Positions 5,153 to 8,766 of a stretch of 8,766 bases of DNA are shown here, in pieces. The stretch spans positions 1 to 8,766 of the forward strand of contig NZ_CALJRY010000041.1 in NCBI RefSeq assembly GCF_937976295.1. Reading direction: 5' to 3'. The DNA comes from an uncultured Rothia sp. (GTDB lineage Bacteria > Actinomycetota > Actinomycetes > Actinomycetales > Micrococcaceae). Position 1 is the first letter of the stretch. Each line of letters opens with the position of its first letter. The notes beneath the pieces are model-generated. The model was given only the letters and a program-made list of their open reading frames with translations. It made no database searches and was not told where the DNA came from. The translations under genes and the position numbers were made by a program.

Positions 5153-5182
5153 TTGGCACGAACAGCCAGACGCGCCTACAAT
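5153..5182 (+). promoter_or_regulatory. sigma-70-type promoter of ykoEDC
   Basis: TTGGCA (5153-5158) and TACAAT (5177-5182) with 18-bp spacing match the housekeeping consensus well. Transcription would start near 5189, placing the TPP riboswitch about 45 nt into a leader of about 200 nt. Confidence 0.7.
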
Positions 5183-5233
5183 CGAACCTGGGCTTCCACC
5201 CGCACCACAACGGTACGGACAAGGAACCCAAAA

Positions 5234-5315
5234 CGACAGGGGAGCGCCACCGAGGCGCTGAGAGTGCTAAGCAGACCCTCGAACCTGATCCGGTTAGTAC
5301 CGGCGTAGGGAGTCG
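5234..5315 (+). promoter_or_regulatory. TPP riboswitch (THI element) aptamer
   Basis: Binds thiamine pyrophosphate in the nascent or finished mRNA and should turn down ykoEDC when TPP is plentiful. Visible parts, in order: closing stem CGAC/GTCG (5234-5237, 5312-5315); GGGG (5239-5242) opposite CCCT; stem AGCGCC/GGCGCT (5243-5248, 5254-5259); the conserved CTGAGA (5258-5263); GACCCTCGAACCTGATCC with the GAACCTGAT signature (5281-5289); hairpin CCGGT/ACCGG (5290-5294, 5299-5303); and GGCGTAGGGA. All conserved blocks of the class are present. It lies directly upstream of a thiamine-type transporter operon, which fits. Confidence 0.95.
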
Positions 5316-5329
5316 AATTTCTTCTCAAT

Positions 5330-5350
5330 GCCCTCGTCCAATCAGAGGGC
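5330..5350 (+). promoter_or_regulatory. hairpin in the riboswitch expression platform
   Basis: GCCCTC (5330-5335) pairs perfectly with GAGGGC (5345-5350) around 9 nt. No U-tract follows, so it is not an intrinsic terminator. It may be part of the switch that couples the aptamer to the ribosome-binding site. Confidence 0.5.
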
Positions 5351-5361
5351 GAGGACATTCC

Positions 5362-5380
5362 CCTTCCAACGACGGAAGGA
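5362..5380 (+). promoter_or_regulatory. hairpin masking the ykoE ribosome-binding site
   Basis: CCTTCC (5362-5367) pairs perfectly with GGAAGG (5374-5379), which is the Shine-Dalgarno sequence (GGAAGGA, 5374-5380) of ykoE, 6 bases before its ATG. Closing this stem would block translation. The TTCCCCT strand overlapping it can instead pair with AGGGGA of the aptamer (5238-5243), giving a plausible on/off switch. The switching partner is inference. Confidence 0.6.
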
Positions 5381-5386
5381 CCACCA

Positions 5387-6040
5387 ATGTCACAGAACGT
5401 AACCCCCGCCTCCCAGGAATCTACCCAGGCACCCGCACAGACCGCACAGACCGCAGCGAAGAAGCCGAACCTGCGCTGGCGAGTCAACGAAATCGTTATC
5501 GCCGCGGTTATTGCAGTAGCCTGCGCCGTCATCTTCTGGATCTGGGACATCGCAGTCGGCCCCGCCGCCAAAGCCGCACTCGTAGCGGCACCCGAATTCC
5601 GCCCCATCGTCGCCGGCGCATGGCTGCTCGGCGGCACCCTCGGCGGCCTGCTCATCCGCAAGCCCGGCGCGGCGCTCTTCGGCGAAATCGTCGCGGCATT
5701 CATCTCCGTACTCTTCACCGGCGGTGCGTGGAGCGGCGAAATCCTGATCGCAGGCTTCTTCCAGGGCATCGGCGCTGAAATCGCCTTCGCAATCTTCCGC
5801 TACAACCGCTGGAACGCAACCGTCGCCATCTTCGCCGGTGCACTCAGCGGCCTGTTCATGGGCGTTAACGAAATCTTCATCTACTACCCCGACATGGAAC
5901 CGGTCAAGGCAATCATCTACGTAGCCTGCTCCGTCATCTCCGGCGCAGTCATCGCAGGCTTCCTGGCGTGGATTCTCGTGCAGAACCTCGCCAAGACCGG
6001 TGTGCTCTCCTCGCTGGCATCCGGCAAGACCCGCCGCTAA
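5387..6040 (+). CDS. ykoE: YkoE family thiamine/HMP ECF transporter S component
   Basis: The substrate-binding membrane component of an ECF-type importer for thiamine or its hydroxymethylpyrimidine precursor. It is 217 residues, slightly longer than usual because of an N-terminal Ala/Thr/Gln-rich tail (~1-25). RWRVNEIVIAAVIAVACAVIFWIWD (residues 30-54, here split by key residues Arg30, Asn34, Trp51, Asp54) is the family's opening motif and first helix. Further membrane segments cover ~65-90, 95-125, 140-160 and 170-195, including GAWLLGGTLGG and the acidic AGFFQGIGAEIAF segment. The ATG at 5387 has a strong Shine-Dalgarno (GGAAGGA). It is first in the operon under the TPP riboswitch; ykoD follows after 77 bp. 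Confidence 0.93.
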   Translation: MSQNVTPASQESTQAPAQTAQTAAKKPNLRWRVNEIVIAAVIAVACAVIFWIWDIAVGPAAKAALVAAPEFRPIVAGAWLLGGTLGGLLIRKPGAALFGEIVAAFISVLFTGGAWSGEILIAGFFQGIGAEIAFAIFRYNRWNATVAIFAGALSGLFMGVNEIFIYYPDMEPVKAIIYVACSVISGAVIAGFLAWILVQNLAKTGVLSSLASGKTRR

Positions 6041-6117
6041 CCACCAGCAACTAGCCACTCACCACGAGTCACCACTCGGCACACTACAGCAGCCACACAA
6101 AAGGCTAAGGAACCATC

Positions 6118-7770
6118 ATGGAAGCAACACCGCGCGGGGCGCGCATCGAGCTCAACAACTTCAGCTGGCACCACCCCGGACGCCCAGAACCCGTCATCAG
6201 CGGACTCAACCTCACCATCAACCCCGGTGAAAAAGTCCTGCTGCTGGGCACCTCCGGCGCCGGCAAATCGACGCTCCTGCACGCCATCGCCGGTGTGCTC
6301 CACGATGACGACGGCGAATCCGCCGGCGGCACCATCACCATCAACGGGCAAGCACCCGCCGAAGCACGCGGCACCGCAGGCATGATGCAGCAGGACCCCG
6401 AATCCTCCATCGTCATGGCAACAATCGGCAACGATGTAGCCTTCGGCCCCGAAAACCTACGCGTACCCCGCGAAGAAATCTGGGACCGCGTCACCGAAGC
6501 ACTCACCGCCGTAGGACTCACCGACCTACCCCTCGACCACCCCAGCAGCGCACTGTCCGGCGGGCAGAAGCAGCGCCTCGGCCTGGCGGGCATCCTCTCT
6601 ATGCACCCCGGCGCCATGATCCTCGACGAACCCACCGCCAACCTCGACCCCTCCGGTGTGCAGGAAGTCCGCGACAGCATCCTCTCCGCCGCTGGGGACA
6701 CCGGCGCGACCCTGCTCGTCGTAGAACACCGCGTGAGCATCTGGGCGCCGCACATGGACCGCATTATCGTGCTCGGCGAAGGCGGCACCATCACCCACGA
6801 CGGCGCACCCGACACCGTACTCACCGAAGCGCGCGAAGACCTCATCGACGCGGGCGTGTGGGTACCCAACTACGTGCCGCGCGCGCCGCAGACCGGCAAC
6901 CCTGTAACCGGCGAGGCTGCAGGCGGCGAAAGTGAGCGCGGCGAGGCGCTACTTCGCGCTGAAAACCTCAGCATCACCCGCGCACAACCCACCCCCAAAC
7001 AACGACGCGCACGCCGACGCACCATCAAACGCCTCGGCGACACCCCCGCCCCCGCACCCGTCGACCTGCCCGTACTGCGCGGCGGCATCAACCTCACCCT
7101 GCACGCCGGCGAACACCTCAGCGTGCTCGGCCCCAACGGCGCCGGCAAATCAACCCTCGCGCTCACCCTCGCAGGGCTCCTCACCGCACCCGACGGCACC
7201 CTCACCGCCACCGACGCACTGCGTAACCACGGCGGCAACCACGACCGCAACCACGGCGGCGAGCGCGAAAACCGCGCCCACTGGGACGTGCCCACCTGGA
7301 CCCCCGCCCAAATGCTCAGCCGCATCGGCTACGTCTTCCAAGAACCCGAATACCAATTCATCCGCGGAACCGTACGCGAAGAACTCGAACTCGGCCCCCG
7401 CCGACTCGCCGCACTCACCCGCAACCCCCTCGACGAAGACGACCTCGCAGCCCGCACCAACGAACTCGCAACCCACCTACGCCTCACCCAGCTCCTCGAC
7501 GCCAACCCCTTCACCCTCTCCGGCGGCGAAAAACGACGACTCTCCGTAGCCTCCGCACTCGCCACCGCACCCAAAATCCTCATCCTCGACGAACCCACCT
7601 TCGGCCAAGACGCAAGAACCTGGGCGGAACTCGTCGACCTCATCCGTGAACTACTCGCAGGCGGCACCGCCGTCATCTCCATCACCCACGACGAAGACTA
7701 CACCGCCGCACTCGGCGGCAAATCCATCACCCTACCCGCCCTCACCACCCCCAGAAAGGAGAACGCATGA
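6118..7770 (+). CDS. ykoD: YkoD-type tandem ABC ATPase of the thiamine/HMP transporter
   Basis: Energises YkoE/YkoC by ATP hydrolysis at the cytoplasmic face. Its 550 residues hold two fused ATPase domains. Domain 1: Walker A GTSGAGKST (44-52), Q-loop near QQD (91-93), signature LSGGQKQR (146-153), Walker B MILDEPTAN (167-175), switch His204. Domain 2: Walker A GPNGAGKST (338-346), Q-loop FQEPEY, signature LSGGEKRR (467-474), Walker B with Asp491-Glu492, switch His524. All catalytic residues are present in both halves. A basic linker (KQRRARRRTIKR) lies near the start of domain 2, and domain 2 carries an unusual His/Gly/Asn-rich insert at ~370-381. TAAGGA sits 6 bases before the ATG. The stop overlaps the ykoC start (ATGA), implying translational coupling. 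Confidence 0.95.
   Translation: MEATPRGARIELNNFSWHHPGRPEPVISGLNLTINPGEKVLLLGTSGAGKSTLLHAIAGVLHDDDGESAGGTITINGQAPAEARGTAGMMQQDPESSIVMATIGNDVAFGPENLRVPREEIWDRVTEALTAVGLTDLPLDHPSSALSGGQKQRLGLAGILSMHPGAMILDEPTANLDPSGVQEVRDSILSAAGDTGATLLVVEHRVSIWAPHMDRIIVLGEGGTITHDGAPDTVLTEAREDLIDAGVWVPNYVPRAPQTGNPVTGEAAGGESERGEALLRAENLSITRAQPTPKQRRARRRTIKRLGDTPAPAPVDLPVLRGGINLTLHAGEHLSVLGPNGAGKSTLALTLAGLLTAPDGTLTATDALRNHGGNHDRNHGGERENRAHWDVPTWTPAQMLSRIGYVFQEPEYQFIRGTVREELELGPRRLAALTRNPLDEDDLAARTNELATHLRLTQLLDANPFTLSGGEKRRLSVASALATAPKILILDEPTFGQDARTWAELVDLIRELLAGGTAVISITHDEDYTAALGGKSITLPALTTPRKENA
7225..7260 (+). repeat. three 12-bp tandem repeats inside ykoD
   Basis: AACCACGGCGGC, AACCACGACCGC, AACCACGGCGGC run head to tail, encoding NHGG-NHDR-NHGG. 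They lie in domain 2 between Walker A and the Q-loop, where ABC domains have a variable loop. The repeats keep the frame. Replication slippage is the likely origin. Confidence 0.8.
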
Positions 7771-8564
7771 ACACCGACTTCTTCGGCACCATCGACCGAA
7801 CCAGCTACTTCAGCAACCTCAACGCCGGCGTAAAACTCATCGTCTCCTTCACCCTCATCATCGCCGCACTCATCGTGCGCGACCCGCTCACCTCCGGAAT
7901 CCTCTTCGCCCTCGAACTGCTCGGATTCATCCTCGTCGGATTCCGACCCGTCAACGTCCTCGCCCGCTTCTGGCCCATCCTCGTCGCCGTCATCACCACC
8001 GGCTGGTCCGTCGCCATGCTCAGCGCCAAAAGCGGCGACGTGATCCTCGACCTCGGCTTCAACAGCATCACCACCGACTCCGCCGCCGTCGGCGCAGCCA
8101 TGATGATCCGCTCCCTCGCCATGGTTCTACCCACCCTCGCGTTCGTACTCACCACCGACCCGACCGACCTGGGCGACTCCCTCGCACAAACCTTCAAACT
8201 ACCCTCCCGGTTCGTGCTCGCCACCGTCGCCGCCCTGCGCCTGGTCGGCATTCTCTTCGCCGAATGGAACGCCCTCGGCCAGGCACGACGCGCCCGCGGA
8301 CTCGGCGCGGGCCAATCCCTCATCGGACGCGCCCAAACCTTCGGCGGGCAAAGCTTCGCCCTGCTCGTGCAGGCTATCCGCCGCGGCTCCCGCCTCGCCA
8401 TCACCATGGAGGCGCGCGGCTTCGGCGCGGGCGAACGCACCTGGGCTCGTGTGCCCTCCTATTCGCCGCGTGATGTGCACGTGTGCATTGCTGCCGCACT
8501 CATCATTGTGGTTGCGTACGGTGCATCTATTGCAGCGGGTACGATCCAGTTCCTCTGGGGCTAG
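7767..8564 (+). CDS. ykoC: YkoC, EcfT-like transmembrane coupling protein
   Basis: A 265-residue integral membrane protein of the CbiQ/EcfT type that links the ATPase to the S component. After a short N-terminus (MNTDFFGTIDRTSYFSNLN, with the usual Asn/Asp-rich lead into helix 1), hydrophobic segments lie at about 20-60, 65-85, 105-130 and 235-262. The long cytoplasmic stretch carries the two Ala-Arg-Gly coupling motifs: RRARGLGAG (ARG at 176-178) and MEARGFGAG (ARG at 216-218). These insert into the ATPase domains in characterised ECF transporters. AAGGAG is 5 bases upstream of the ATG, which overlaps the ykoD stop by 4 bp. It is the last gene of the operon; no thiamine kinase or YkoF follows within the window. 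Confidence 0.92.
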   Translation: MNTDFFGTIDRTSYFSNLNAGVKLIVSFTLIIAALIVRDPLTSGILFALELLGFILVGFRPVNVLARFWPILVAVITTGWSVAMLSAKSGDVILDLGFNSITTDSAAVGAAMMIRSLAMVLPTLAFVLTTDPTDLGDSLAQTFKLPSRFVLATVAALRLVGILFAEWNALGQARRARGLGAGQSLIGRAQTFGGQSFALLVQAIRRGSRLAITMEARGFGAGERTWARVPSYSPRDVHVCIAAALIIVVAYGASIAAGTIQFLWG

Positions 8565-8614
8565 TTCTTTCCGGCAGTAGCTTGCGGTTCCGCTTTCGTA
8601 GCTCCGCTTGGGAA

Positions 8615-8694
8615 GCGGTATTCGTCCTCGTTCCTACAGGGAACCCGCCCTCGCTTCGCTTCGGGCACCCTGATGTCACTACGGACGACACCGC
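8615..8694 (+). repeat. dispersed hairpin repeat, copy C
   Basis: Same orientation as copy A. The outer arms GCGGTATTCGTCC (8615-8627) and GGACGACACCGC (8683-8694) pair with one mismatch and one extra base. The core shares CCTACAGGG, ACCCGCCCTCGC, TCGGGCACCCTGATGTC with copy A, and the inner stem is GCCC/GGGC. It starts 50 bp past the ykoC stop codon, where it would form a large hairpin at the end of the ykoEDC message. Confidence 0.82.
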
Positions 8695-8730
8695 CCCTCC
8701 ACGCGACGCACCTCACCGGAGCACAGGGTA

Positions 8731-8755
8731 GCTATACCCTCCGGAAGCGACATCA
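8731..8755 (-). repeat. dispersed hairpin repeat, truncated copy D
   Basis: Read on the minus strand, these 25 bases match the right-hand tail of copy A (61-85) with two differences. Similarity stops exactly at 8755, where the adapter-like bases begin, so the copy is cut by the contig end. It is inverted relative to copy C, 36 bp away. Confidence 0.7.
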
Positions 8756-8766
8756 AGATCGGAAGA
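8756..8766 (+). other. probable Illumina adapter remnant
   Basis: The final 11 bases, AGATCGGAAGA, equal the start of the standard TruSeq adapter (AGATCGGAAGAGC). Copies A and B, read in the same orientation, continue GGG after the shared GACATCA, but this one switches to the adapter word. It is most likely untrimmed read-through rather than genomic sequence. Confidence 0.85.

Larger units (their letters stand above)
8565..8766. other. gene-free 3' end with hairpin repeats
   Basis: Nothing here looks coding. After the ykoC stop come small hairpins (GCGG/CCGC at 8584-8593; CCGCTT/AAGCGG at 8604-8609 and 8613-8618), then repeat copy C, a CCGGAG/CTCCGG-bounded palindrome (8716-8744, with AGGGTA/TACCCT inside), the truncated copy D, and finally adapter-like bases. 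A clear intrinsic terminator for ykoEDC is not visible; copy C or these hairpins may serve that purpose. Confidence 0.6.

Noticed and set aside
7646..8473. 275-codon plus-strand frame overlapping ykoD and ykoC
   Set aside because: It is a Pro/Arg/His-rich shadow of the operon in another frame; ykoC in the neighbouring frame has clear family motifs.
1..8766. CRISPR array, insertion sequence, toxin-antitoxin or defence system
   Set aside because: There are no regularly spaced repeats, no transposase or integrase, and no effector-like small gene pair. The A-D repeats are too few and too irregularly spaced to be an array.

Overview
This window looks like chromosomal DNA of a moderately high-GC actinomycete in the Micrococcaceae. 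The protein sequences (dcd, DUF4235, YkoEDC) and codon use fit Rothia best, but that genus call is inference from memory, not a search. The window appears to be a whole short-read contig. It begins inside one copy of a dispersed palindromic repeat and ends inside another, and its last 11 bases (8756-8766) match the start of the Illumina TruSeq adapter, so they are probably not genomic.

Layout. Positions 1-487 hold no credible gene but contain two copies of an ~82-85 bp hairpin repeat. Positions 488-716 carry, on the minus strand, a tRNA-Gly(CCC) with its terminator, followed by a duplicated stub of the same tRNA 3' end with a second terminator. On the plus strand, dcd (bifunctional-type dCTP deaminase/dUTPase, 885-1481) ends at a terminator and is followed by a 443-residue HPr-kinase-like P-loop protein of unknown role (1613-2944). 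A 19-bp perfect hairpin separates this pair from a convergent MFS transporter of the UMF1/Atg22-like type (3132-4568, minus), preceded by a small DUF4235 membrane protein (4729-4962, minus).

From 5153 onward a thiamine-uptake unit is laid out on the plus strand: a sigma-70-type promoter, a TPP riboswitch with a hairpin that can mask the ribosome-binding site, then ykoE (substrate-binding membrane S component), ykoD (two fused ABC ATPase domains) and ykoC (EcfT-like coupling membrane protein), with ykoD and ykoC overlapping by 4 bp. Together these should form an ECF-type importer for thiamine or its HMP precursor, shut down when cytoplasmic TPP is high. The gene-free 3' end (8565-8766) again holds the hairpin repeat.

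The most unusual content is the hairpin repeat family (three full copies and one truncated copy), whose arms differ in sequence between copies but keep pairing. Other points of interest are the C-C mismatch in the tRNA-Gly anticodon stem, the duplicated tRNA 3' end, the riboswitch expression platform, the unassigned HPr-kinase-like gene, and a reversal of strand composition at the convergent gene junction. I see no CRISPR array, insertion sequence, phage gene or defence system.
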